62,000 nt of DNA from Acanthaster planci (GCF_001949145.1 NW_019091584.1:1-62000), one strand, 5' to 3'; positions 1 to 12,600 are shown, numbered from the stretch's first letter. The notes: generated by a model from the letters alone, not told the origin. Program-made: numbers and translations.

Positions 1-1266
1 TTGACCAATGAATTTTTGAGAAATTTTCACCAGAAGCAGACCACCCCTTAAATGCAGAAAATGTCCCTGTCCAGAAAAGTAGCCATTTTGAAAAACCCTC
101 CCTCGGCAAAATGGCTCAAATAGTGCCACTTTCACACCCGATTGCATCCAAATTGCTCAGAATTGGAAGCCCCGAGTCCGGCCCACAGGTCCAGTCTCAT
201 ATTTCTTGAATTCCTCAGTTCCATGGCTCTCAGGACCCTCTAATATAGAATATTTTGAGTGTATAACTTTTATTAATGAGCTCGGCGGACATATTTCTGG
301 CCTAATTACGAGGGTGCACCCAGGACAGAGCAGGATAAACTATTATGAGTCACAAAGCTTGATGTGCATGTCTTAGGGGACTTAACCTTATTCGCAATGA
401 CATGATAAAACCCTCTGCGCATGTCCTTGGTAATCCCTTAGCAACCACCTATTTACCGGATCAGTGCCACCGTTGCTATCCCTTCATCTTTTCAAAGAGT
501 AAATAAACTCCAACACAAAAGCGCGGACAGGGCTGCACAACACAACAGAGGGGTCGAGGGTGGATCACTAGGATGATATCGACAATTGTCTGGTGCGTTG
601 TGCTGTAAAGGTCGATAATCCACCTATACGATGGGATGATGTGAGACGTAATAACCGGCGTGGGTGACGCAAGTAGTAGATAACAGTGTTGTCGCCGGTC
701 TTTAGACTTGTGAGAGTTCCTTGCACGTTACAGCAGCAAAACTTGGAGCAAGAATTATATTATGCTTCGTACTTCATATGGTGTGATAAACGCATATCAG
801 TGAATGCTTCAGCTGTTCTTGCTCCAGTAGTCATACAGAGTCTATCTCCTCGCTGAGATCTAATTCAAAAGTTGAAGACACGTGGATAGGTTTCGTGGTA
901 TAGAGGTCAGCGTGGACAGCAGACGGTCCCTTAGTCTTTTTGGTTTCCTTGGCTTTTATCATTCCCCAGTAGAGGTAGGTTTCAACACGGATTTTACCTT
1001 AAATTTACTGGGTGTGTTTTGGGCCAAAAAGTGCTGTTGAATTTCCTGGAAAGATAAATACCGAAGAGAGTTTTCATGACAACAGATGTTCTGAAGTGCC
1101 TGAAAATTGCAACCAATCGATGCAGTCCGGCAATTGTACAGCAAGCGTCAACATACTCCAGAGAGAACACTGAAATCGACAGATCTAGATTTACTTTCGT
1201 TTACAACAGTGCTGGTGACAGTCTCTCAACTAGATTTCACCCATTCAGAAGCAATAAGAATCCGAC
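1..1266. other. Upstream region of TMEM26-like copy A, no gene seen
   Basis: I see no coding exon here. The stretch is AT-rich and presumably holds the promoter and 5' untranslated sequence of the gene whose start codon is at 1267. No TATA box or other promoter motif is convincing enough to place. Small open frames around 1076-1430 overlap the true exon 1 in other frames and have no recognisable similarity. Confidence 0.5.
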
Positions 1267-1457
1267 ATGGGCGTCGTGTCGTTCCTGAAGGCCCTGCTGG
1301 CCAGGTGCCTGTTCGCAATCCACGGCATCATCACCATTTGGCGAGTCACGGAGGTGAATTCCGAGATGATCTACTATCTGCTGGTCATCCCAGTTTGTCT
1401 GCTGCCCTTCGAGATGATCATCACTCTTAAGTTCACGGAGAACGGGGAATGGAAGTG
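1267..1457 (+). CDS. TMEM26-like copy A, coding exon 1
   Basis: The exon encodes 63 residues and two bases of a Trp codon. It contains the first two hydrophobic segments and ends in GEWKW. The donor is GTAAGA after 1457. The exon is aligned by eye with exon 1 of copy C, sharing FAIHGI, a TxWRV motif and the EWKW end. Confidence 0.85.
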
Positions 1458-4297
1458 GTAAGACAGACTTTTTTCAAAGTTGGTTCCCCTCTTTGGGTTT
1501 GCTCTTCGTGGTAGTGGATTGGGTATGTTGTCAGCAGTAATTATAGTTTCTCAAAATATCAAATAAGTCATTTTCACATCTAATGGACTTTGCCGAGTAA
1601 CCAGACTACCTTTTGACATCAAAATTAACAGGAAAGAATACCGATGATTGACAGATAAAGTTTAATATCTCATATTCACAACCTTTACATTGTGAATCGG
1701 GACGCAGAACTAGGTCCGCTTACATGGCGTACATGTCCATTACAGAATCGAGTGTTTCATTTAAATGATGTTCGCTATTCCATCGCCGTCACTGAAACTG
1801 CGTGTGAATAATTCATTCAACTCTTGATATTGATAATGCGCCTTCAAAACAAATCAAACTGTCGGAGCAACAGAAAGAGGGAGAAACATTTTCTAATCGT
1901 CCATCCTAAAGCATTACACGCCTTCATATTTTCAGTTACTGCAAACATTTCTTTGACTTGCAGGTACTGTTTGTATCTGAGAACTATTAATGTTTCTAAG
2001 TACAGTTGGGTGCAATTATAAAACAATTAAGAGGTGATATAGCAACAGTGAATAAGGGGGTGAATGAACTGGTTAATCGGCGAGTAATTGCTCTCTAACC
2101 AGTCGTCCAAAGTAGTCACGAGGCAATTATGAATCAAGCAACCTTGTGAGGACGCATGGGGATGAACCTTCTTGGCAACATTCACAAAGTTAGCGAAGTC
2201 GGATTCCATTCCGCAAAGACATACAATTTTAAGTAAAGGATGACCAAAATTATGGTTGAACTTACAATCCCGGTTCAGTCCGAGAGATAAATGCTGCTCT
2301 TGAAGTGATGTTTTTCCCTTCTTCGGTATTTTCCTTATTGTCCATCTGCCCCATATGCCATTATCGAACAGTTGCGCACAAATCGATGTTGATTTGGACA
2401 TCGATCCTGACAATTGAAACGAATAGCAAACACGTATGTTGGTCAGTCACAGCAACCGAAACAGATTTCTGGTATTAAAACCCTTCAAGTAAAACGCCGA
2501 TACTGTTTTGTAGAGATTTTACTTCTCGGTTGTTTTATTTTATTTCATTTCGGGGATAGCCATAGGGGCTTTTAAACAGTCCTCTTGGAACTTTTGAAAG
2601 TTTTGTCTTTCCTAATGCCTGAACAGGTTCTGTCCCAGCGTTCTGCTATATTTGGCCAGTGTGGTGCCGGGTCTGTGGCTGCTGCAATTCGATTTGTACG
2701 AGACGCGCATCGAGTACCGTGACTTCATGGGCTGGACGGACTGCTCGTCGGAGACAGTGTACAATTCATCGGGTCTCAGCTCTAATGTTGCAGGGGTAAG
2801 GAATTGATATTCCCGTGCAGCATCCTTTTATACTTGCCGTAATTACTGTGGCCACGACTGGGGCTCGTTTCCTTGGCGGGGTTGATAAAGGGCTCGGTCG
2901 GGGAACACAGCTTTTTCTGTTCATCACAGATGCAGCACTGTGTATCGAACCCCTGTCGTGCCACTTGTTGGTAAAGCGCCAGCGTCCAACACTTCCAGTC
3001 TATGATCCGGAATCCTAAATCTTGAACTTACAACAGCATGTTTTACTCTCTTCTGGATCATTGGGAAAAAGTTTGGGACAAACCGTTACAATCTGTATTA
3101 CGTACCCCTTTACATTGTGTATATAAAACAAATGCCGTCTACACATGAGGAGATTATTCAATATGTTATTATTGTTGTTGTTAAATTAAATTGTCATTCA
3201 ATAATAATAATTTGTTGGTCATTTGGGAAACATTTTGTGGTACATTTTTCAGCATTAGGGAGACATTGGCTTTTAGAGAGACATTTTAGTTTTCAAACTA
3301 CCAGAAGGAGGCCGAATTTTACCGTCCAAATTTTGAGAGGTGATGGATTAGGATCTAAAATGAAAACATACAAAGTTTCGTTCAGATCAGACTAGGGAAT
3401 ATTGAATTATGGCAGTAAAGTTGGACAAATTTTGTGCACGTTCTTATGGGAATGTCTCCCTAATGACCCATTAGCGGTAATCATTATTATTATAATTATT
3501 TACTGGTTTAATTTGTAACAGTATAAAATGCAAATACAAGTAATCAGTGAAACTCTTTTTTTTTTGCACTTCAACGACAATAAAATATGAGTGTCATTTA
3601 TTTTTTGATCATAGTGCAAATTTTCTGTTTCTTTTTCCAGCTTCAGGTCAGCATTCCTGTATCCTTGTCAGACGACGCGTGGGCTCTAAGCCTTGAGCAG
3701 TTCCTGCTTGCCCTCTTGATTATGGGAAGATGGCTGCTGCCGAAGGGATCGCTCACCCGTGACCAGCTGTCCCAGTTGCTGCTCGTGTACATCGGTATGG
3801 CGGCCGACATCTTGGAGTTCTCCCTGGAGAGCCTCAAGGAGCAGGTCGTCATCTGCAACCTCCTCCTGATCATCATCATCCTGGGCCTGTGGAGCTGGAG
3901 CCTGCTCCAGTTCACCCTGGTGCTGACCTCGGTGTCCGCTCCCCGCACTCGGGCCGCCAGGACGACCGGCGGTCGGTCCTGCAAGGGCTGCTGTCGGTGC
4001 TGCGAGAACGAGATTTGGGCCCTCTGCACCACCATCCTGATGCAGGACGGCCCGTTCCTGGTGATGCGTCTGTTCCTGCTCATCAACTACAGCGTCATCA
4101 ATCAAATGATGTTGTTCTTCACCATCAAGAACATCTTGGTCATCCTACTGCAGGTGTACAGGATGACCATCGTGTGCTGCGACGGACCGAGCACAGTGGA
4201 GCCCGACGTGGAAGCCATGGAAGCCGTGGAAGAGGGTGACATCAGCAATGATCAGCAGAACTCCTCACAAAAGACTCTGACCGAGGCCGCTAGTTAA
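1267..4297 (+). CDS. TMEM26-like multipass membrane protein, copy A (three coding exons)
   Basis: The model joins 1267-1457, 2627-2795 and 3647-4297 into a 336-residue protein. All junctions are GT-AG, with a phase 2 and then a phase 0 intron. It resembles the TMEM26 family along its length: FAIHGIITIWRVTEV near residue 16, a WKWFCPS junction, GRWLLPKGSLTRDQLSQLL near 147, AADILEFS, WSWSLLQF, MQDGPFLVMRL, and INQMMLFFTIKN followed by ILVILLQVYR. Hydrophobic stretches near residues 14-28, 34-54, 65-87, 133-152, 159-178, 188-216, 237-265 and 267-292 fit an eight-pass topology. The start has a good context (purine at -3, G at +4). The biochemical role of TMEM26 is poorly defined, and I infer nothing beyond a membrane location. 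An alternative acceptor at 3641 would add two residues. Members B and C follow downstream on the same strand. Confidence 0.87.
2627..2795 (+). CDS. TMEM26-like copy A, coding exon 2
   Basis: The acceptor is AACAG before 2627 and the donor is GTAAGG after 2795. The exon completes the split Trp codon and adds 56 residues, including the hydrophobic run LLYLASVVPGLWLLQFDLY. An NSS glycosylation sequon follows, in a segment likely to be a loop. Confidence 0.85.
3215..3472. repeat. Possible MITE in intron 2 of copy A
   Basis: The left end (GGTCATTTGGGAAACATT) and the reverse complement of the right end (GGTCATTAGGGAGACATT) match at 16 of 18 positions. A second partial copy of the left motif lies near 3256. 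The interior shows no coding potential. The boundaries and class are uncertain. Confidence 0.4.
3647..4297 (+). CDS. TMEM26-like copy A, coding exon 3
   Basis: The exon encodes 216 residues and the stop, carrying the bulk of the membrane domain from GRWLLPKGSLTRDQL to the last hydrophobic helix. A short acidic and Gln-rich tail follows. GC content is far above the flanking introns. An ATTAAA about 0.8 kb downstream (5108) could serve polyadenylation but is unproven. Acceptors at 3640/3641 and 3646/3647 are both possible. The latter aligns better with copies B and C. Confidence 0.88.
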   Translation, partial: VSIPVSLSDDAWALSLEQFLLALLIMGRWLLPKGSLTRDQLSQLLLVYIGMAADILEFSLESLKEQVVICNLLLIIIILGLWSWSLLQFTLVLTSVSAPRTRAARTTGGRSCKGCCRCCENEIWALCTTILMQDGPFLVMRLFLLINYSVINQMMLFFTIKNILVILLQVYRMTIVCCDGPSTVEPDVEAMEAVEEGDISNDQQNSSQKTLTEAAS

Positions 4298-7200
4298 GAG
4301 GAAGTAAAACCTAGAGAAAGTCGTAGTGGTAAACTCTCCATTCACGTGTTAGCGAATGCTAGTCGGTGGCTTATGATCAGTTTCATTTCCAATGACATGC
4401 AAATTATCAAGCTGACGTCATAGATCAAGACCGCCCACACTGCAATTGAGCATTTTTATTACGTTATTAATTTTGTCGAAACGGGACAGCGTCTTCCGTG
4501 CTATGGATCTGCCTTCTTAACCGATAGCAGAAAAAGAAAATAATCATAGGTAAGCATGAAAGTTAAAAAAAGTTGCAGATGCAAAGGTGGGCATGCGGCC
4601 CACGGTATCTAATCACACTTTATGCCACGCGTGTCTCACGTGAACGAACGTGATCGCTGCACTGACTAAAATGCCAGCACAGTGGGACAATGCTCTGAAA
4701 TTGCTGAATGTCACGAGTACACAGCAATGACGTACCTGGGCTGAGGGAGGTAGCTGTGCGTTTTGTTATGATGCGCTGCATCTGTGAAATGACGGGCGTT
4801 GTTTATTGATAATTCTGATCCAGAGATGGGTGATTTTTCATGATGTCTGCCATTTTACTTTATAATGTCTCATAGCTGTATCCACAGTGAAATGGAGTTT
4901 CTTTGGACATTAGTCGGTACTTTGAGGTGAATATAACAACTGACAAATAACTGTAAATTATGTATAAAAAGTAATATACGCATGACAGCAAGTTGCAATA
5001 TAATGTGTACATAGTGGGTTAGTCTTTAATAATTTGTGATATAGTGTTTGTATTTACCACCGAGTCTTAGTGTTTTCAAAGAGCCTTAGTGTTGCCGTCC
5101 ATGCAAAATTAAAGCCAAACGAGATTTGCCTCTATTAGATGTAATTGTTTCTATGAGCAGTTTATTTGATAACGTACGTATAGAGGGATCCCAATATGAC
5201 GTCGCTTTAGCATCGATTTGCGCACTTCCGCGTTTGAAAACGAGGCTGCATGTGTCAACTTCAATTCTTAATACGATCAGACGATTGAAAGAAAGTAGTC
5301 AAGACACAAAATTCATGAAGGCATATTACATTAAGACTTTTCAGGCTGCAAATTTTTGTGGCAGAGTCTTTCAGGATGACTCGACACGAAAAATCAAAAG
5401 AAAAAAATAACGGAAATTTACCGCGAACTAACGTACCTGCAGTGGTCGTGTATGTGCATGTGCAGTGGGCGTGGTTTAAACTGAAGTGGCGTCACACTTA
5501 CGAACCGGATACTGCATGTACTGTGTCGACCCCGCGGCGCGCGCGATCAAGTCCAACACAGAACGCTTCGGTTTCGATGCGGTTATGCGCAGGCTGCATT
5601 AATGTGAAATCCCTATAGTAGTTAATAATTATGTTTTGCTTTGAATATCCGTTGCACTGACTAAAATACACCCTGCCCCGAACAATTAGTATATACATGT
5701 ACGTGTACTTGCCAATAAATGGGTTTTTGAAAGTTTTAGTGACAGCAAATATCCCCAACTGTTCTTTATTTGCTTGGACTATACGAATATGCACATGAAC
5801 CATGTATGCCGACCTCTACATTAACTGGACTGAGTGAAAAGGCCCACGCACGCACTGAAGTAACCTCTACCATATTTATCCGCTTCTGGTGCACGTGTGG
5901 TATGATTTGGGGCTCCGTGGTACGATTTTGATCTTCGGGGTTTTTTAATCTCCAAACTCTGACGGCGCGACCAAAACAGTATCTAAACTCTAAGATTACA
6001 ATTGATTTTTCTCAGGAGTGCAGCATATTCGTTGTTACATAAATACACATGGGTTTAGGTAGTTATACACGTCTTGTGGTTTCAGATAATGCCCACTGAC
6101 ATGTTCAGCGTTTTCAACAACTATAAATGGGAGTGACCAAAACGGAAGACAGACTGGATCTTTATCTCAGTTTGAACTGCCCGGGCTGTAACATCTGGCA
6201 AGTTACCGCTTTCTGGCGTGTCTGGTATGTCCATAGCCAGAGCGCAGCGAACGCTTGCTACGCACCATCTTTGTACCCTGTAGGATACAATATGTCGCTG
6301 GTAATCTACATTCTTAAAACTTAGTACACTGAGTTGTAGGAAATTGAATAGGCTCCCTATTCATGCTTTGTTGGTGCTTGGTGTTACCTCATGACAACAT
6401 CAAATTTGATGTTTGCACAGTTGCTTGCATTACGCTGTGTGCCCTAAATCTATACGTGCAGTCATTGCCCTTAATGAGCTCTTTCTTCTGGAGTTATTTT
6501 GGGAATAAATAGCCCAGTTGTTTACACGATTTTGCATTTTGTTTGAATAATTTTAATGGCATTTGTACAAAAGCGTATTTTATGAGATTTGACGATCACT
6601 CCCTGTGATGAAATAGCGCATTTTGTTACTTATGAACTTAGCCTTCCAGTAAAAGTCAACATTTTATTGGCCAGTCTTAGACAAATTCGTACCAAGTCTT
6701 TGAACACTGATAATTTCTTGATTTTCCATTAGTTTATTTATGGTTCATAATCATAACTATGGCAAGCGACAAAATAATTAACCCGCAAATTAAAAGACTA
6801 CAAAATTAAACTCAAATCGGAACTACCCGGCAAGCAAACCCCAACTTGGAAGAGGGTGTAGCTATAAAGATAAAAATACCATTTTTAACACCCATATTCT
6901 CATTTTTAAATAACATATTACATATAAAAATTTATACACTAAATATCACCACTTGAGTCATTAATTATAAAGCAAGAAAGTGTAACATACCTCAGCTAAA
7001 CATCCACTCAGGGTTGATCATTCCCCATGCTATGGTGGTACAATCTCCAACTACATATCCCCATGTCACGCCCAACAGACTATATGTACATGACAGGGGC
7101 AAGCCAGACCAATCAAGCTGGTGCAGTGAGCAGAGGCGAAAGAAGGAATGACAATAATCATTGCCTACCAGGGCCTTTTATACCAAAGTCTATGCTTAAA

Positions 7201-7398
7201 TGCACGCCCCAGAATTTAAGAATGCAGTGTATGCCAAAGGGGGACCATACCTCATGCATAATGAATTAAAGCCTGTGGAGTGACCCAACCTGAATACAAG
7301 TAACTCAGATTACAGAAATACCCTTTCATTCCAAACCAACAACTAAGGCAACTGGTTACATTTTGCCAGGAAGCATGACCACTGCATAAAAAAAAATT

Positions 7399-7669
7399 CC
7401 CGGCAAAAGGACGTAAGTATGCAACTGTTTTATTTTAATGAAATATGAAGATTTCCTTTCAAAAAGTAAAAAAAAAATCCGAAGTCGGTTAATAAGTTGT
7501 TCAAAGGTTGCTTTTTGCACAGCCTGTGTTGATTTTTGCAGTAAATTTTGTCCTTTCTTACTAAATAAATAGAGTGTGTTTCCTACGTCCTTGTACCAGG
7601 AACAGTTTTTCTGCTGTGATAATACTTCCCGGCAAAAGGGTGTAAGCGCACTTACGCCCTTTTGCCGGG
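7399..7669. repeat. MITE-like element with CCCGGCAAAAGG terminal repeats
   Basis: The left end CCCGGCAAAAGGACGTAAG (7399-7417) is inverted at the right end (7651-7669). A third copy in direct orientation (7628-7646) makes a hairpin with the right end. No target-site duplication is clear. The element sits 65 bp upstream of the decayed exon 2 of TMEM26-like copy B. Confidence 0.55.
7628..7669. repeat. Perfect-looking 19-bp-arm hairpin
   Basis: The arms 7628-7646 and 7651-7669 are reverse complements with one difference, and the loop is four bases (CGCA). It forms the right end of the MITE-like element at 7399-7669. It resembles a terminator-like stem but is better explained as a transposon end. 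Confidence 0.7.
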
Positions 7670-7734
7670 CACTGAGAGGCTGAGATCTTTTCTGATTTGT
7701 GATCCGTTCCGTTTGTCTGCCGTTCTGGTAACAG

Positions 7735-9618
7735 GTTTTGTCCCAGTGTCTGCTTATATCTTGCCAGCGTGCTCCCAGGTCTGTGGCTGCTCCAGTTCGA
7801 TTTGTTGGAGAAACGAATCGCGTACCGAGACAAGAAGGGCTTTTGGCTGACACGGTCTACAACTCTTCAGCTCTCAGCTCGAATGTAGCCGGGATAAAAA
7901 TAAGGAACCAAGTTTATACATCGATTTCTTGATTTCTTTTATCAGTCGATGCTCAAAAGGCTGGTTGCATAACTGAGTTCTTTCTTCAGTTGCCTTGGAT
8001 TTCGTTGCATTTGGAAGGGCACCTCGAGACAATCTAATGGCGGTTGGAGTTTAATTAAGACTGCTCAGTCATTACGAGAACCAAGCAAAAAAGACATCAC
8101 AGGAATTGCTTGAGTCTAACGACTACGTGTAATATGTTCTAATAGTTGGCACAGGACCTGCTTGGGCATTTTAACGCCAGCATTGTAATGGCAACATATC
8201 TATAAACTGTTACCACACCTATTCATTTCTGATAAATACATGTAACAACTAAATGTTCCAAACTAAAAACTCCCGCAGGGCACGGCATGACTGCTCCGTT
8301 GCATAAAGCCATCGCTTCGTGATGTTGCTCCCTCCCAACTGCTTTTACACCAACTCAGATTTTGTGCCGCTGTACTGGGTATTGACGGTGGTTCCCCACG
8401 ATTTTACAAATACACACACCAAGGGGCTTATAGATGTGCGCGTAGGGTTCTCTTACTGTTTTCGCTATTGGTCAAGAAGGCTTATTATCCACGAGGAGAA
8501 ATATTCCAGCTAGACTCAGGGAATAATTTATATGCAGTGGTGGGTAGCCGTGTTAGTCAGATAACAACGATGGAAAAGTTATACGTAGCACTCTTATGAC
8601 TAACTAAGGTAAAAATTGCATAAGCTTTCATTTAGCGACGACTACTTCATCAGATGAAATGGAGTAAAACATCATCAGTTAAGGTGTATACCGGCCCAGT
8701 CTGATGTACATTGCCCGATGATGCTGACTTCATTGAATCTGATGCAATAGCTGTTGCTACGCAAGCTTACGCAAAGGTTTACCTTAATTAGTCATTAAAG
8801 TGCTACGTATAATTTGTCCATTATTGGTATCATTTAAGTCCTCAGTAGGGATGTCGCTTACTGAGTCGTTGTTTTGACACAGCGGGAACTTTTTCTTTGT
8901 TAGTTTCAGGTAGTCATTCCTGTAATCTTGACTGACGACGCCTGGGCCTTGGGCATGGAACAGTTCCTCCTCACAACCTTAATGATGGGAACATGGTTGC
9001 TGCCCCAGGGATCACTTACACGGGACCAGCTCTCACAGCTGCTCCTAGTCCACATTGACATGGCAGCCAACATCTTGGAGTTCTCCATGGAGAGCCTGGG
9101 CGAGCGGGAGGTGATGTGCGACCGCCTGCTGATCCTCGTCGTCATGGTCGTGTGGACCTGGAGCCTGGTCCAGTTCACCCTGGTCTTCACCTCGGCCTCC
9201 ACGCCCACTGAACGAGCCACCGAGCCGTCCACCGCCGCCAGGTCCTGTGGGAGGTGTGCCGGTGGTGGGTGCGGGGCTGGCGAGACCTGGGCCCTGTGCA
9301 TTACTGTGGTCATGCAGGACGGGCCGTTTCTCTCCATGCGACTTTACCTCCTCGTCCAGTATCGTCAGACATCAGATGATAATTTTCTTCCTAATCAAGA
9401 ACATCTTGGTCATCCTACTGCAGTTATACTGCATGGCCATCGTGTGCTGTGGGAACGAGGATGCCACGGCCGGTGACGTGGAAGCTCGACCAGCCGAGAC
9501 AAGAAAAGAAGCTAGCATAGTGCGTTACAGAAAGTTTGCTCTGAAGACCAGAACAAGGAATGGCAAAAGACGCGATGCTAAGCGTGCGTACACGGCACCA
9601 ATGAACGCACATCACTAG
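7735..9618 (+). pseudogene. TMEM26-like copy B, decayed
   Basis: Remnants of exon 2 (7735-7893) and exon 3 (from 8910) are clearly homologous to copy A. Exon 2 keeps CPSVCLYLASVLPGLWLLQF. It is 10 nt shorter than in copy A, which shifts the frame before the conserved VYNSSALSSNVAG segment, and it reads GGGATAAAA where copies A and C have a GT donor. Exon 3 reads normally from VVIPVILTDDAWAL through MQDGPFLSMRLYLL. A net 2-nt loss near 9365-9385 then moves the conserved IKNILVILLQLY segment into another frame, which stays open to 9618. Gly-Arg in GRWLLP has become Gly-Thr. No exon 1 was found. These lesions cannot all be sequencing errors. A truncated product from exon 3 alone remains formally possible. 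Confidence 0.85.
8535..8840. repeat. Palindromic transposon-like repeat between remnant exons of copy B
   Basis: The left arm from about 8572 (GTTATACGTAGCACT, GACTAACTAAGGTAAA, GCATAAGCTTTC, ACTTCATCAGATG) recurs inverted in the right arm ending near 8819. The outer left edge carries GGGTAGCCGTGTTAGTC. The layout (AAGCTT-containing arms, CTTCATCAGATG near the centre, TAACACGGCTACCC at an end) recalls a repeat type seen in many animal genomes, although I cannot name the family. It lies in the former intron 2 of the pseudogene. Confidence 0.6.
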
Positions 9619-12600
9619 AGCCCTGACACACGCATACGACATTGTACACGTCGAGGGAAAGTTAAGAAGGCACTTTTCAACACGGGTTCTATTAGAGGCT
9701 TCGCTGGCACCTCTCGCACAAAATTGGGAGCGTATGCTGTGGTTAGATGTCTATCTCTGACGTCACAGTAAGAACAGTAGACACTTTCAATGCAAGCTAT
9801 GACGGGGGAGTTGCAATACAGGGACAAATGACAGATTCTCATCTTTCGGAGAGATGTAATACTTGTTTTCTAAATGATGTAAGTGTAATTTTGGAAACTA
9901 TCATTGGTTGTTATTTTGAAAAAAAAATCCACTTTTGTGTTTCCAAACCTGCTTCTAGGGCTTCTGGCCGCTTGCATTACAGTAACCCTGGGTCACTCTG
10001 AAAATATTGCACGACGAACACAGGCTCATTTCTTATCTTCTGCAGATGCCCAATGAGCTATTTCTGTCCCCGATTCAACAGGGTTAGATTAACGGCTTAC
10101 CGTGGGAAGATTTAAACATGAGTTATTCTTTAGTTTCTGTCGGTTTTGTAATTTTTCAATGTAGTTTTGTTTCAGTAAGATACCACTTATGTGCAATTTT
10201 TTAAAGTCTGACAATGTTTAATCGCGTGCACTTGTCTTTTTACATGTTGTAATTTCATGGAGTCTATACGCAATTTCCGACTTAAGTGATCTAATTTCTT
10301 TTGGTCTTAATTTAGCACCTGATAAAGCCCGGAAGAAACTTCACTAGTTGCAATGCAGACACATTTGCTCATATTTACCAGTCCCTGCTACTGGGAAGGA
10401 ATTGCAGAGGGATGTTCTAAGCCTCAAAGAAGTGTGAATAACAGAAAATGGTTTGTCTATCTAAAAGCCAGAGAAACGACGGACATTATGAATAGAAAAT
10501 TTGTGAACCAAATTATTGCAAATAAGGGATAATGTAACGATGATGGAGTCACGAGCTTATGTCAACAGTGATTCATATTAATTCATTAGATTTTAATACT
10601 TTCTTGTGACACTGATTTGGTAGTGCATTGTTTTTAATGACAGGAATTTGTGGAATGTCACTTAAATGTATTTTAACAAGTAATTTTAAATAAATAAATT
10701 CATGTTTTGTAATTTCGTATTTTACTTTTGACACAACTTTATTTCATTTGTAAATTTTATTTGAATGTCGACAGTGAAATAACTGAATTTTCCAATTTGA
10801 AAATGCTAGGACTGTCGACTTCCAACAGGATCAGATTAAAATTGTTTGAACCCCAACTTCAACAGTCAAAGCAAATCCAAACTTTTCAAAATCACATAAT
10901 GGAAATTTATTGAGGACAGGTTCAGGGGCGCAACTGGGCGCGCTAGGGGAGCTGTAGCCGCCTAATTATTATTTTTTTCTGAAAAACGAATATACAAAAT
11001 ACGCCAACAACTTACATGTACTAGCTTCGTAATAGCCGTAAATCTTAGTCCCCTGTGACGCTTCCTGTGGAGCGATTGAGCATCAAGAGCTCTTCGGGGG
11101 TACCCCCCCCCCGACAAATCCTTGGCGCGCCACATTGCAGGTTTCTTATAGCACCAGACCAGACCGTGCGCTCCGTACACATCGTCACTGTGAGACCATG
11201 AACACGGTGGCACTGAGTTCACTGCTCTTGCGCAAAATTTGCAAAACTGTAATTTGGGTTTTCCTGCAACCAATCGAATCCCTGCGTGCACCCACTCCAC
11301 GCGTTTTCGTTTTCACGAAGTGAAACTTCTCTCAATTTCCAAAGTTGAAAGGTTTTAGGTACAGTTTTTCTGAACCCCAAAAGTAGGCTTGCTGGTTCGA
11401 GTAAATTCATGTGGAAACCCACCAACACAATTTTCTCTATTTGGTATACCGGCTCTATGCTTGCGTGTCAGTTTGAGAAAACCCAACAGAAGTCTCCTCG
11501 TCAGTGTTCACTGTGCGCGCGCACACCCAGGTGTCAGTTTGTAAATCCAGATTTATTACGCCGTTTTAACGAAATGTCCACACATTATACTACTAGGGCT
11601 TCAATTCCTGAAACCGATGACCCTCCATAAAAGGATAAGCTGGTGGTATGACGTCACATTACGACCCCTGCCGGCAGGTTTAAGTCACAAAGCTAATAAG
11701 ATGACGGTGCATGCATCACCGCTAGTCATGATGGGTTGCCGAGGTAGGGAATAACTCAAGTGTCAGATTCTGTCTTGTTTTCTTTATTCCGACCAATAAT
11801 GCGCGAGGTCTCGTGCTCAGCGCTCTTATTTTACAGCGCACCCACCTCGACTTCCACAGCTGGCCATGGAGCATTCAAGATGTTGCTGGACTGCATCTGA
11901 AGATAAGAGACACGGCCACACAGCCTGGAGGAAAGGCTAGGGTTGTTTGGTTTTTCAAGCCCATCTTTCCGCAGGATGATGAGACACAGCGGAAGTATTG
12001 GAATATCTTCGTCGGGACGAGGAGACAGCCGCTTTTGAAGTTGACATAGCAAGCAGTTTGCGTCGCTGTATCCAGTGAAAGGATTCTACGTTGGAAAGTG
12101 ACACAATACCGGTACTTTCACTGGGCGAAACTTGACAGCCCGGAAGAGATCAGCGGACCCTTCGTCTTCGTGGATAAAGGAAATCAAATACGTCCTCTGC
12201 CATTTTGGCCAGAATTTCCTGTTTGAAAACAAAGCTACAAGAGTGTTCGTTTCGTTACTCGCTGACGTCGACCCGACATTCCTCCTGGAAATATCCCGGT
12301 CCCGCACACTCCAAGCGTTAGCTTCATGTTCATTAATCTGTCCGAATTGTCAACGCCGTCTGCTCCGGTCCTATATACGAAGGCGTTACCTGCAGCTGTC
12401 ATCTTCCTCCGATTGGAAATAACGCACCCTCCTAGCCGAAGAAAAATTATGACTCCCTCTTGAGACGGGCAGCCTTTAAAGTCGGTGAGACAACGAATCT
12501 GGAAAGTCGTCCAATATGCTACTGTAACCAAATTAGTATAATTTTTGCAACATCAGTGTGAAAAATATTGGAATGTCTCTAATGTATTGTGGAGCATTTT

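Larger units (their letters stand above)
4298..7734. other. Spacer between TMEM26-like copies A and B
   Basis: This should hold the copy A 3' untranslated region and then the position where exon 1 of copy B would be expected. I looked for the conserved exon 1 signatures (FAIHG, WRV, EWKW) on the + strand and found none. The open frames at 5126-5618, 6127 and 7027 have no recognisable similarity. A MITE-like element occupies 7399-7669. Confidence 0.5.

Noticed and set aside
3643-4105. Two long minus-strand frames over exon 3 of TMEM26-like copy A
   Set aside because: They are shadows of the GC-rich coding exon on the opposite strand.
6127-6324. Frame with W-V-T-A-F-W-R-V considered as the missing exon 1 of TMEM26-like copy B
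   Set aside because: It lacks the FAIHG and EWKW signatures, the hydrophobic layout, and a donor at the right phase.
7628-7669. Hairpin considered as a transcription terminator
   Set aside because: Stem terminators of this kind are bacterial; here the arms are transposon-type terminal repeats in an animal genome.
8906-9337. Minus-strand frame of 143 codons over copy B exon 3
   Set aside because: It is an antisense shadow of the same kind as over copies A and C.
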